Assembly (NCBI GenBank): GCA_947561715.1
Contig: OX387199.1
Coordinates: 20,837,001-20,901,000 of the forward strand
Source of the DNA: Ascidia mentula
Taxonomy: Eukaryota > Chordata > Ascidiacea > Phlebobranchia > Ascidiidae
DNA: 64,000 bases
Reading direction: 5' to 3'
Made by a program: the position numbers and the translations under genes. Below the pieces are notes generated by a model. It ran no database searches, was not told the origin of the DNA, and saw only the letters and a list, made by a program, of their open reading frames with translations. How positions within the stretch are numbered: the stretch's first letter is position 1; the number at the start of each line of letters is the position of its first letter. Positions 1 through 12,735 of this stretch are shown here, piece by piece.

Positions 1-203
1 CTCCCATTGACAAATGCACGTGGTCTTGATCTTGGGATCTTTGCACTGAATGTTTCATAAAACGTTATTCTGGGATTGACCTATTGCAAAATCGTGCAAG
101 ACGCTTAATCGTTTCACCATCAGCCTAATTAATCCTAGCATAAGAGAGTTGATCAACGTTAAGAGTTGATGATCGGTTCGTTTATAATTGCTTGTTATTT
201 CAG

Positions 204-1637
204 CACATGCTTTTCAAACCTCCTCTTGACAATTACACCCAGGTGGCACCGAAATGCCAGCGCCATAAACCTGAGAGTCCCACATCGCCCATGAGGGAAA
301 AAGTAAAAGAAATAATTGAAGAAGAAGACGAGCCAGGTAGGAAAAAAATTATTCCTGTCATTCCTGTACAGAACGTTGAGGTTGCATTCAGCAACATATT
401 TTTTGAGAAATTCAATGGAAACCAATTGATCTGGGTAGTCTGAGCTTATGTGTTGTCGGTCGTGCATTTTATCGAACTTAGAAATACTGCATTTTATGAT
501 TACGTGTCTTTTTTCTCGATGATTGACTTGCATATAAAAAGGTGACTGCGGCGGTGGTAAAAATAGTTTGCTCTAATTTGTTTGAATTATGTTAGGATCC
601 AATAGCAAATCTTTAACTTTTAACGCAGATGACGACAAACCGTATTCTGTTCTTGGTAAAATAAAAAAGAATGATATAACCGTGATATAAATAAAAAAAA
701 GGATAAAAAAAGAGGAATATTACACCAATAGTCAAAGTTTTGCCAAAACCTCATTTTTTATCAGATTTGGTATTTTTTATTAGACTACATCGAACCTGAG
801 CCGAACGACCCGCCAACACCTGTGGGAGAAATGGACGAGGAGTTGGATGATTACGTGAAACCTCAACTACCAGTGTGGGAACCATCAATATACACTGCGA
901 TGACCTTCGACAAACCCGTACCAAAGCCGAGAAAATCGATTGGTGAAACTCAGTCACCCTATGATGTACCAAGATTCAGTGGGGGAATTCCCCATGTTGA
1001 GGTGGGGAAAATAACGTATACCGTAGGAGAACAAAACACCCATGTCATGGGAGGTTTGCGACCGGACAACTATAAAGCTTATATGCAGTTGTTTACAATA
1101 GACCTACTTTCCTAAAATGTATTTTACAATTCATTAGGAATGTTAGACAATATTTGAATACACTACTCCACACACTATTTAGAATGTTTAACTATCGTGT
1201 TTCGTTTGCGCAACTCACATTGACGAACAAGCAGAAAAACAAGTTATAGTTTTGAAATATACGGACTTGGTGGTTGGCAAGGAAATTTCATACTCTACAT
1301 CATTACTGTACAAAATTTTTTTATTTAACTACTACAACTTTTTGCTATATATTGAGTAATAGTTGACTGTTTCAAAACTGCAGACTGCAGAACTTTGAAA
1401 AACGAACCTGCAATTTAAAGGGTTAATACCTGGGTTTCAATTGACAATGCGTATTTGCAGGAAGCTAATTCTTCTGATGAGGAAGGTTACGAATTTGCGT
1501 CCGAAACTGACGAGAAAATCACCATCACCGAACCTCGGTCGCCAAGAAGCAGAAATTTCGAACAAACTCCGGCCTTTGGTCCCCCGAGGCTCCGTAAACC
1601 AACAGTTTACAGACGAAAGTACGAAACCGACTGTTGA
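204..1637 (+). CDS. 3' exons of an unrecognised tyrosine/proline-motif protein (adaptor-like)
   Basis: Three exons read through in frame: 204-336, 784-1001 and 1461-1637, ending in a TGA stop. The first intron is phase 1 and the second phase 0; each has GT and AG ends. The upstream exons lie outside the window. I do not recognise the family. The visible product is acidic and low in hydrophobic residues, with no membrane segment. It carries several YxxP-type sites (DYIEP, DYVKP, YDVPR) and a proline/basic stretch (KPVPKPRKS) of the kind bound by SH2 and SH3 domains, then an acidic serine-rich part (SSDEEGYEF) and a basic tail ending RRKYETDC. That composition suggests a phosphotyrosine adaptor or scaffold tail, which is inference from short motifs only. 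The nearest AATAAA downstream is at 2402-2407. The splice structure is more certain than the function. Confidence 0.6.
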
Positions 1638-4600
1638 TGTTGTTTGACCTTGAACTTTGTGACCCTTGGTACAAGGAAGCTGGGGTCAGGGGTTAGCCAA
1701 AAGTGGATGAGGAGCAAATGTGTTTGGGCGATGATGTCAATTATGAACAAATTAATCCGTAGATTTTCGTTTAAAAATTTCAGCCATCTCACTAAAGTAC
1801 ATTCTTTCGCTGCAGCGTTATTTAGGTTGACAAGAAAGCAACACGCCAAACACTTCAAACGAACGTGCTGTGATTCAATATTCATTACTATTTAAAGATG
1901 TGGAACGTGAGTAGCTCATGGAACCCTTTGGAGGGATCCATGTGTGTAATGACAACGCAACGGTGACATACAACGAGCCATAACACTCTCCCTTCTTTCA
2001 AAAAAGCCATTTAGTGGGATTTAGGAAACACAATGTGCTTAATATATTTTGCAACCGACATTCGTTATTCTAAAATTGCAAAATTCCCTGACAATCCACC
2101 ATCAAGAACAAACAATTTGCTTGTGATTGGAAACTGACTTTCACACACGAATCGGAATAGTATTCCTTGTTGCTTGAATGTCGGCCAGTCTTGTGCAATA
2201 ACTTCTTGCTGTAAATTCGACCCCACATTAATTTTGTAACTTTTTTTTTTCTTGTTACGCGGTACGCAGCAATGTCACATGAAGCGTCGTCAATGAGCTT
2301 TCTTTTCAGTTTTAAACGCATTTTAGCAAGCGTTGTTTTCAATTTTCTTTCCGCTGTTTGCTCGTTGTCTTGTTTTCTTTTAATTAAACAAAGCTTGACG
2401 TAATAAATTGATTTCTAATATTTGTTATTTCCTTTATCAATACGACTTCGGGGTCTCAAATCTTTATGAATGTAAAAGTTGGACAATAGACTGTTAGTCA
2501 AAACTTCGTCGTAAAAAATATTTGTGGATCATTGTAACGGGGGTGCACCAAATTATCAGATTTTAGTTTGCCTTCATTGCATCAGACTATAATTAGCAGG
2601 CTATGATACTTCAAATGATCTCAATGTTAAAAATGTTCCACTCCAACTTTCGTGGGTACGTATGGCATCATAAAGTTTACAGAACACTAGTGTTTAGGGA
2701 AGTGGTTCTGAAAGTCGAGGGTAGCAAAATTATGGTTTGAGGCGGAGTGTACTCGGTCCGATGGATTTCAGTTTTGTTGACGTTGTAACTGTGCAGTCGT
2801 GGTGATGATAAGAAATAGTTCTACGAATGGCGTTAGTGTTGTTAACTTGAGTAGTAACAATTTATTGAAAATATTATCCTTGCAGGAAGACAAAAATGTG
2901 ACTAGCCACCTTGCAGAAATGCGATGAACCGGATTGTGGTAGACTCACTGTACAGCAGGTTGCTGATGAAATTAGAAAGGTCACAGCTTCACCATTTATG
3001 ACTAATTATTTGCAATTTAATTCTGTTTTGTCAATTTATGGATATTAATTTGTCATGTAGCTACTGGCTTGAAAGTTCAGAATTCAAGTTGTATTTGAAG
3101 GAACTTCCAATTCTACAAGGATCACCATATGCTTCCCTTGTTAGCACATAAACTTTGATGACTTGTTAACACATACAAATGCTCTGTGTTGTAAACAATG
3201 CATTATTTAAAGCTCATGCAGACATATAAAGTCGGTCAGTCATTGAAATTTCACATGAGCTTGATCATGGTGCACAGTATTATGTGTGCATGGACCTAAC
3301 CATTGAAAGCAGATGGATCTTGTGAATGCTCACCTATGAATGAATTTGTCAAAGTTTTGTGTGGTTTGTCAGAACCTGTTATTTTGTGTACAACTGTTTT
3401 TAAACTTATTTTTTTCCACATAAAGTGGGAATAGGCAAGGTTGGTGGTGTTTGACAGTATTTTATAATTTTCTTGGGAATTCAATGTACTGCGGCACTCG
3501 TTTACGTCTGATAACCAGAAAGACAGCATTATTTGGCTGTATTTTCCACAACATTCACAAGTCTGAACGGTCACGAAACGGATATGGAAACGCAAGCGGT
3601 TTTGCGCCTGTTCGCTCGTGCCGAGCATACGATCGGGCCATGTGCGAATGTGGCCATGGAAACGTTGTATTAATGAACCAATCTCATGGCCGGTCCATCA
3701 ATATTGAAACAGTCTGTTATAAATAGCATGTAAACATAAATTTTGAAGTAAGTTGGCAAGCATTTGATTGTGGTGGGACTACGAATTAAAAAGATGCAGT
3801 TATGGTAACTAAACAACACGACGCCAAGCGTACAAATCACCACAATGTGGAAATTCTCTTTTGTCTATTTGGCTGGCAAGATCTTTAACTAATTAATCAG
3901 AATTGCTCTTCTGGCACTTAGTTTCTAAAGTGTTTATTGGAAACCAACGTTTCGTCTGCCATCCGGCGAGACTTCTTCAGGGTTATCAAGATCTTTAACG
4001 GCCACTAAGCTACTAAGAACATATCTTATGAACATGATATATTCTTGATAAACTGCAAAACAGGGCTTCATAATTTATGAATAAAAAAAGGTTTGAAAGC
4101 ATTGCTTTAGGGCCAGCAAGTACCACCTACTTAAGAAATCAGCCTTCACTTTACTGACGTCTACCGGTGGTGATGCAACTTCTTTTTTCCTGAAGTGTAG
4201 TACACTGTTTTTATAGAAACGAAATTACCAAAGTTTAAGACAAGCAACAACTAAAAGATGTCAGCACTCTGGCGACACCTGCCGACCGTTTTACGGGTTT
4301 TCCGACGGTGAAAACAAAATGAGCTGCTATGTTTCGTCGTGAAAATAACGGGGATGTTGAAATTTTGGCGGCATACCATTTGGCGTAATAAAGTTATTAC
4401 AACCGCCTGAAAACAGTTAAACCACTAATGTTTTTTTAAAAAATAGCTTTTTAATCGTTACATTGAAGGACTTACAAAGCGCATTACAATTTATCATGTG
4501 CTTTTTGTTATTTTTGTATAAAATTCCAACTGGTTTGACTCATAAGGTCGTTTGATATACCTGTAATTATAAATTAGGCCTACTTTCAGCCACCGTCTGT

Positions 4601-7411
4601 ATCACCTATTTCAACAAATCAAAGACAAAGACTTTTTCAAATACGAAAAAAGAGCGGAAAGGGCGTAGAGCAAACAGCATTTTACATAAAACTAATAAAA
4701 AACGTTCGGTTTCCTAATGCGTGACTTCTGTCGACACTGAAAAGTAGAGCAAATCCCATCGTGTGTGGGTTTTCACCAATTCACCGCAATGATGAAATTA
4801 ACTCGCAATTAAAGCAGGTGTTAATGGCACCTTTCGTCGGCGGAGGCCAACGTCTAACTGCCAGCATTTGTCTATCAGGTGTAATGGCGCATATCCCGGG
4901 TGACGATAAACGGAATTCCTGAGAAAGAGATCTTTCATGTTGTCCAGTTTTAGGTTTAATGGTGACGTAATTTGTGGCGGTGCCAAAGCAAAATGGGATA
5001 ACACTGGACCTAACTTCAACAACCAGCTGATTTTTTACAAAAATAACAAAAAGCACACGAAGCACGCGTTCATTAAATTTAAAACTCTTAACTATTTAAG
5101 AAAACTTCAATTGAAGGACTGCCACTAAGTTGTCTGTATTTATTTTCGGTGTTTAAACTTCGTTCACTTTTGGTGGTGTGTCTGCAATAACTTAAATTTT
5201 TTTCCTACTTCTTAAAAACCATATTTTAATGTACTTTTGTGAAAGATGTTCGCGTTCCAAAAAATAGCGATTCAAACTGCAATGGAAAATGATTAAAGAC
5301 CTTCTGATAACGCAGAAAAAAATGAAATTTTCGATAAATTGCGACTGTAAATATTATTTTTACCAAGTATTTTTTCGTGTTTTTTTGCGCTAGAGTGTTT
5401 ATAATATTTTAAGTTGCCGTGAAAATCCTACAATACTTGCCATGTAAATTTCCACCAATTATGGCTAAATGCATTTACCAAATACATGTTATTTTCCAAG
5501 TAAAAGTGAGACTTTTTGATAATTGGAGATACCTTCATCAAATTTGTTTAAGCATGGAAACTTCAATAGTGAGCTGATATGAACATCAGGTCTCAATGCA
5601 GCTTTGGTGACCACACGACGATCTTGCCGGCTTGCCTGCATCGTTCGAATGTAAACTACAAAAAAACGAGCTGTACAAACAATTCTAATTTTAAACAGGT
5701 TCCGTTTTTTTTGGAAATATATTCATGCAAATTGTTGCAAAGCATTTTATTTTGTTCGTGGTGACGACGTTTTTCGTTGTGTTTTTATGCAATAACACAT
5801 GAAGTAAAGTTTTCACAAATATCTGATATCGCAAAAATAAAACGCACCATTGCCGATTGAGTATTTTTTTGCCGCTAAAAGTTCTTGTCCGCCATTTTGC
5901 TCAGCGCACGCCTCACACTTCGAGTTCACTGGTGAGGTTAATCAGCCACAGCAACTCGACACGAAAAGTTAATCGCCCCATACCAAACATGCGACCGCAG
6001 TCGCGAACGATCCAATACTCTACAGCATCACAAAGCACGCCTGCCAGCTCCCTTAAGAAAAGTTTATTTCACGGGGAATTAGAGGTGGTCGTGTATATCA
6101 GACCACAGTATAGGAGGTGTGACACAGCCAGGACGTGACTTTGCAACCGTTTGGCGCAAAGCTGGAGAAATTGGAGCTTGAAGCACAAACGACGTGCGGT
6201 CGGGATCCGCTGTTGTTCCGCTATGGCGATATTTTGGGAGCGTTATGAGGTAGTGTATTGTTTGGTGAATAGGTGTGTATTTTTACATGTGTATCTCGAA
6301 GTGTCGTTGCAACCGCATAATAAGGTAAGTGACTTATTGTATTCTATTCTGTGGCACATTTGTCAAAAAGTTGTTTTTTTAGGTATTTAGGAATGTTTGC
6401 TACATTCAAAATCAACTAGTTTTGGACATGAATGTAGAAAGTGCGCTTTAAACGATGAATTTCCATTTTTTGCAGAAAAATGTGCAAAAAATATATCGGC
6501 CGTTTAGCTTGTGTAATACCGTTTTCTTCGGCAAATGTTTGATGTATTTTTTTCGTCGTTAATTTTGTCTTGAATATTACAACATCAAAACGAACTCATG
6601 GATACAAAATAGTGTAATGTAACGGATACGAACCGTTTGCAGTTTGTTTAAAACCGAGTTTCATCAAATTGCATTTTTTATTATTCGCTGTAAAGCCCAT
6701 GTTTGGTGAATATAGAATACGGACTTTTCGCGTCCAGTTATATCGGGTGGTGCTACCGTGAGTCACAGAGTCACTAATCTAGTAACGCCAAAAACTTACG
6801 GCTTGGAACAGCGTTTAATTTACCAGTATCATTTAAACAAGAATGCGAAAGCTAATATGCTGCTATACATTATGTGCAAACGTTTCGAACACTTTGACTT
6901 TCTTGTTTAAATTAATAAACTCCAGGTTTTATGTTCCAAGTAGCATTTGTGCGATGGAAAGTAATATCTACTTGAGCTTGAAATAGGAGTAAGTACGTAT
7001 TTTACTCCGCACGTATTTCGGCCCAGTCGGTTACGGAATGTGGAACTGCCATAGTTTGGCAGCGGCTTATCAGTTAGACGGGTTATCAAGCCGGGAGCAC
7101 CTGGCAGTAGTGAGCGGCGCACGGCCTCTAAGTAGTTAGGCAAACTGGCCGAGACTGCTCAGGTGTACAAACAGCACAACGCTCGGGCTAAGATAACAGG
7201 TTTGAGTTTAGCAAACAGCAGCGACTGCTGCGACGCGGGGGACACTTTCCGATGCGCTTTGGAATTCTCCGCGCTGCCGTTGGATCGAACAAACATTTGC
7301 TCCAAACTCACAGCCCGGGGAGCTCGGAAGTTTCTGTAATAAAGCTTTGGGGCGTTTAATTTTTTTCAAGCTAAGGTGATAAAAGAATTAAAAAACCGGA
7401 TCTTTTTTAAA
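1638..7411. other. Gene-poor intergenic stretch
   Basis: No reading frame here shows convincing coding composition or a recognisable domain. The stretch is AT-rich with short homopolymer runs. The only structured element I can name is a degenerate hammerhead-like motif near 3940-3985. A GC-richer patch at about 7000-7320 has no recognisable coding or RNA content. Confidence 0.5.
3938..3985 (-). ncRNA. Degenerate hammerhead-like motif
   Basis: On the minus strand the order is CTGAAGA (3974-3980), a stem-II-like hairpin with GTCT paired to AGAC, then GAAA (3950-3953) and a short TTGG/CCAA hairpin. This is the order of a hammerhead core with U7 replaced by A. The stem I partner and a clear cleavage triplet are not evident, so it is probably a relic or only a look-alike. 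Confidence 0.35.
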
Positions 7412-7500
7412 ACCAAAGGCCCTTGACAGGCTGTCGATCGCACACCGTATCGATGTGATTATATATTAAATTCCACAAAGCGATCTGTGGAATTTGACAT
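7412..7500 (+). repeat. Dispersed repeat, copy 1 (shares its start with 36979-37190)
   Basis: The segment containing AGGCTGTCGATCGCACACCG is nearly identical to one at about 36979-37020. Both are followed by an AT-rich tract and then a palindromic part around GCGATCT. Here the palindrome is short (TTCCACA...TGTGGAA); the other copy has a 62-bp perfect inverted repeat. I infer a shared mobile or satellite-like family of unknown class. Confidence 0.6.
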
Positions 7501-8009
7501 ATAATTATTTTTGAGATTTTATTTTGTTTCTTCCGATTTGGCAATCACAAAGGATTTGTTTGTCTCGCTTACCAAGGCTTTTTTTTGCGCAAAATGTAAT
7601 TTGAAATGTTGAACCTTCAAAAAAATAAGTTTTTTATTTGCTTGCCAGTTTACATGTTTGGGTTTGCTTTCAACCTCAGCGTTTCGCTAACGCAGTTTTA
7701 ATTTATATGATTGACTCGCCGAAAATTTAAAAAAGAAAAATTAAAGTATTAGTCTGTTTCGTTTAAAAACTTCAAAAACTAAACCTTTTGTATGACGTTA
7801 AGGAGATAGAAACGCAAAGAAAAACCCGCATTCATCAGACTTTAACTTCATTGACAAACAACCAAAATCTCTGACTGAATATCCAAAGAAGTAAATTTCG
7901 AAAATAATTTTTGTAAAGTTAAATAAGAACAATAAGGAGTCAATAATATGAATTGTGTATATAAGCTGCTTGGCCGTTTGGTCTGCGAAGTTCGTCTTAT
8001 AGTCACACC
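7501..8009. other. AT-rich intergenic DNA, nothing identified
   Basis: Low-complexity AT-rich sequence with no coding signal or structured RNA that I can support. Confidence 0.4.
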
Positions 8010-8062
8010 AGCTGCACTGATGAGACCTTTTAGGTCGAAACAGTGGCCATCTGTCTGCAGCT
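8010..8062 (+). ncRNA. Type I hammerhead ribozyme (complete motif)
   Basis: All conserved parts are present in order. Stem I 5' strand AGCTGCA (8010-8016); core CTGATGA (8017-8023); stem II GACC/GGTC closing loop TTTTA (8024-8036); core GAAA (8037-8040); stem III ACAG/CTGT around loop TGGCCAT (8040-8054); cleavage triplet GTC ending at 8055; stem I 3' strand TGCAGCT (8056-8062), perfectly complementary to the 5' strand. Open stem I makes it type I. In metazoans, type I hammerheads are known in Penelope-like elements and small circular retroelements (retrozymes). No second copy lies close by, so this is a single-unit insertion or remnant. Self-cleavage is predicted, not shown. Confidence 0.88.
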
Positions 8063-11000
8063 TATGTACACAATTAAATAAGAACATTAACATTTTATTG
8101 TAAGTTCGTATCTTAGGTTGGTGCTCGTGCTTCTAACGTGTAAAACAGTTAGCATCGTAAAAGAATAACGTGGTACCGCTTCCCGCCATTAAAAAATAAA
8201 CACGTCTGCCATTTTGGAAAGCATTGGTTGAGTTTGGAATACTTTGGGCTTCGCACTAGATTTTTTTGTATTCAGGAAATTGGAGTGATGGAGTCTAAGT
8301 AAAGTCAAATAATATTAATAATATTCGTCAGCCAGTTCTTGCCCGTAGTGACAGATATTTTTTTATTTTTTTTTCAAATTGAATTTCTCGTAAATGTTTT
8401 CGTGATGCACGAATAGAAAACCGTAGACTACTTTTTTGTTAGCGAAGCGGTAACCGATTTGTTCAGTATAAAATATTTTCATTTGCGTGCTCAAATAAGT
8501 GTACAGGGGACGAGTTACGATAGAACTATGGTCCAAAATTTAAAAAGCAAAACTAAAAATAACAGAACGCATATGAATTTTGCGCTGAATCGAGTGCATC
8601 AAAAATGACTCAATTGAATTGACAAGTATGTTATGTAACGTCCTACCGGAAGCACTAATTTTCCTACCTCGACACAGTTTTTCAGGCAAATATGACTCCG
8701 ATCCAGGTTAGGCCGCAATGTACCTAGATACCTCAAGTAAATCGGCATGTTATACCATAATTGTAATTAGGTACACCTGTTAATACAGACTAACATGAAT
8801 TTGGCACGACCAAAGCGTTACTTTAACCGAGAATCAATCTGAGCTTAACATCCCATTTGCGAATTTATTGCGTAACCTGTAGTTATATGATGGGTTTGAA
8901 ATTTAATTTCTGTTTTAGGCTACCGTATGTATTTATTTGATTCAGTGAAGATTTTAGAAGAATTTGTGAATAAAAAACCCTTTCAGAAAAGAAAGAATTC
9001 GAATTTGTCACCGTCGTTGAAAATGCGAGATATACGACACGTCAGTTGCTCACATAAGGTTTAAACCACATTGCGTGAAATCGACAAAACATATTGAGTT
9101 GAACAAGGTCTCGTTCATGTATTTCACACCTTTCTCGCGTCAAGGAGTCAAAATTGAATCGATTAAAAGCGAAAGCTTTCGCGCATTGCTGAATGGATGG
9201 GGCTACGAACGTTCGTGCTCAAATACGAACAGATTTTGGGCGTCTTGGGCGCGGTACCGGACACAACGAGTCATATTTGCGCAACAGATGTCTTGTATGC
9301 GAAGCTGTGAGCTCCTGGAAGGTGGATCGCGTGATCTGGCCTGGAAAGGTTTCAATGCATGTTGGTTATGATGGGAAGGTGGCGGAAACGCAAATTTACA
9401 CGCTGGGTTTGTCGTTGAAAAATAACCTCAATTATTAATAAAAAATACCTGAAAAAGGCGTCGAGTGAAATCCTTGCAACCCAACCCAATTTGAATACAA
9501 ACTTGGACTTATAATGTTAAACCATATGATGTTGGTGTGCAGTTATATTCGCGTTCTGTTCGTTGATGAAGTCAGACCGAGGTTGGATCGCAGAAGCGGG
9601 GACGTTTTCTTTTGGTCAAAGTGCGCATCTAAGATTTCCTGCTAAAGTCGAATCAACAAACGACACCGAAAACCTTTCATGAATCACTGAGTACTTACCT
9701 CCGATCGAGCCAACAAGGAAGCTCTCAAACAAACGCGCGAATCAGAATAATCCCATTTTAAACATTTCATTACAGCTTCCACAAAGGTGGCCAGTGCTTC
9801 TCCTTTGCGCATCAAACGCACCGCGAAACGATGAGATTTGTAGGAACTCGATGCTCATGGGATAACCTTGCGAAAGGGTGCGGAGTCGAGTATTTGTGAT
9901 ATCATGAGATGTTGTTTGACTCGAAATGGGTTTTCGATGTTTTTTTAGCACAGAAAACGGTAGAAAAACTAATGTGATAGAATATGTGAAAAATGAGAGT
10001 TGGTTTTGGGAGGTTTCATTTACAGTCCACAGATTTAGGCTTTTTTTAAATACTTCCCAAGAAATTAAGATGACGTTACCTAGGATATCATCAGCTCTCG
10101 TTTAAATGAACGGGTAGGAGGCGGTTATGACTGAAAAGCGATATTCTTTGTTGATTACAGTGAGATGCGCTGATAGTTTCAGTGTTTACTTCCCCTGTTG
10201 AAACTTGATTTTAACTTTTAATGACGCCTTGGGGCATGCTTACGGTAAAATACCCTAAATATAATGATTCCATTGTGTTTCATTGCGTTGGTGGGGTCAA
10301 GAAATCAAATTGGATTTCATCTGATGAAGTTTTCATTTTGGTCGTACAATACTAACATGAGTTAAATTTGACGTTTTCAGCATACCTTTATACTCAAACT
10401 TTCCAGAGCAGGGGAGACGTTGAAAAGTAAATTCGGCCTCATTCATCTCGTCTTTGTACATTCTAGAGACGTGGCCGGCAGCGCAAACTCGGTTGGTTAC
10501 CTGGTTTTGTTTCAATGTTTGTGCTCGGAACGCGGCTTCACACGTCGACAGTTTGTGTAGCAATTTAACACTGGATGTGAGCGCGTGCTCATATTAGGAT
10601 GGGGGTTGTTTCAAGGATTTTTATTTGATTGAGAAGTTCTGCACTTTACCACCAATGGTTTAATGGTATTGATTTTACTGTTCGCAATTGAAAACGAGCC
10701 TAATTAATTTATGATACTTTGTAACACACAAAAGCGGAAACTGGCATATTTCCTCACAAATTTTCTTCCATTTCGTATCGGGAATGTAATGGAGATAAAT
10801 TGAGGTAGCTGTGTATATTTTCGTATTGAGTTTTGTAAAGTAAACAAAAACACCAACGGTGAAAACAGAGGATTTCTTTATTGCATTTCGACCAGAGAGA
10901 GAGCAGCCATCTATTGTCGGTTGTGTGTTTACATGGTAGTGAGTGACGACCCGACACGTTCTCTCGCCCGTGAAGGAACTGAAAGTCGATCGACGGACTG

Positions 11001-12678
11001 CCCCCCTGGCTCAAGGTCCCTTCACACTTATATCAAAGGGCACCACGCGAACGTAGAGGATCGGACACGGCTTAAAAGCGTGCCGAAGCGATGGGCGCTA
11101 AATCAATTCGTAAATACGCTCCGCATGCCTGTGCTTCACACCTTCTCAACGCCTACCACATTAAAATGTCATAGTGCCGAGTCATTACTTCATGTCACCC
11201 AATGACGCGCCCCTAGGGACTGCTGGGTCCTGTGGGTACGGCGGAAGAGAAAGGGTTTGTTGGGGTAGGTTCGTGATAGTGTGGCGCACGGGGTGGTCGA
11301 GTTTTTGAGTAGAGATGAAAGGATGTCAGCGCCATTGGCTGGTGAAGCGCTGCGGTGTTGGCTGACTGTAAATAAAGTGCTTTAAAAATAGTGTTGGTAT
11401 CTTAAGTTCGTATCTCAACCTTCTTCGTGTTTTTAGCTAACGTCAAAATCTCCAGATAGCTGTTGAAACGCATACCAGCGACGCACTATTTAATTTGCTA
11501 CGGTTGATTTGCGAATTCACTTCGGCAATTTTTCGCTGTCAATGGTCTCAGACCATTGGTATGAACCGTATATTGTTGCGCATATATTGAGGCATACATA
11601 ATAAACATGAATGGTTCTATCATCAGGTTGGTGTTATTGCGGGAAAATTCCTGCAGACTTACAACCAATACGCCATTTTATTACCAACAGAATGTTTATG
11701 TGGAGTTCCGGATTTGATGGTTAACAATCTCAGGCTGAATTACTATACTGTATCAAATTCACAAACAAACTCTGGATCTGCATCCTTCTAACGCATTGAC
11801 ATTTGGTTGTTATCAAAGCATAGTAACAGTAACCACAATCACACTAAATGTTTAACCTCTGGGAGGGTATAATAATCTAGTATCTAAATATGAAGCATTT
11901 CAAATATGAAGGTTCCTCGTTGCAATCAACAGTATCATCATAACCAATATAATTTAATGATTGTTCAACAAAATTTCATTTTCGCGTAAGCAGACGGCCC
12001 GTTTCGTCAAACTTTCGCCGGTGTTACGAACCTGAAACAATGTGTGCGCAGCAGTTAAGTCACACCTTTTCGCTGCGCCTTGGTCAGTTTGTCAAGTGGA
12101 CACGGCGTTTTGAAAATGCAAACACGTGGACACCGAGACAGTTCGTCTTCAAAGGCTGTTCACAGCAGAAGAGTTAGCGAGTCCTTTGGTACGCACGGGT
12201 GTGATTAATGTTCCAGGCATCGAGATGGGGTAACTCATTGCAGGTTCAAAGGGTTATGTCACATGGGTCACAGAAAAGGTATTGATTTTTCCCGGCGGTT
12301 TGTATGCACAGTGATTATGGCTTAAGCTTTTGCAGTAATGAGGAATGCGCAGGTGTTACTATAAAGTTCAAAGAAATGTCTCAGTTCAGGGTTTACTTTC
12401 AGCACAACACAAATAAGTGGTATGTAAATGTGCGTGGTTGTTAAATAGGGAATAACAAATGATTTCGCATCCGTCTTTAGAAGCATGGATGTCGCATTAG
12501 ATCAACTATGCATAGCTAATAAAACGTTTTAATGAAAAAATATATATGACGTTTTGTCGCAAAGGTGAAAATTTGGCCAGTTTTTATAACGCGATTGATA
12601 ATTACCCAGTCATGTACCGAAAAATCCACGAAAAGTGATCTTTAAAAGACTTGATTACACTGTGGGTGGAAAAACATT

Positions 12679-12735
12679 ATTGTGGTATTCGAAACGTCAT
12701 TGTGGTATTCGAAAGGAACATTGCGGTATTCGAAA
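12679..12735 (+). repeat. Three-copy tandem repeat, period 20-21 bp
   Basis: ATTGTGGTATTCGAAA starts at 12679 and 12699 and recurs with one change at 12720. The intervening bases differ, so only the 16-base core is conserved. Confidence 0.8.

Noticed and set aside
2905-2990. Short frame reading KCDEPDCGRLTVQQVADEIRK that looks protein-like
   Set aside because: Only about 25 codons, stop codons close upstream, doubtful donor (GTCACA) and no partner exon found.
5857-6138. 93-aa plus-strand frame in a gene-poor region
   Set aside because: No domain, no splice context; composition not distinctive.
10333-10360. CTGATGA at 10320 as another hammerhead core
   Set aside because: No GAAA at the right distance and no stem II pairing.
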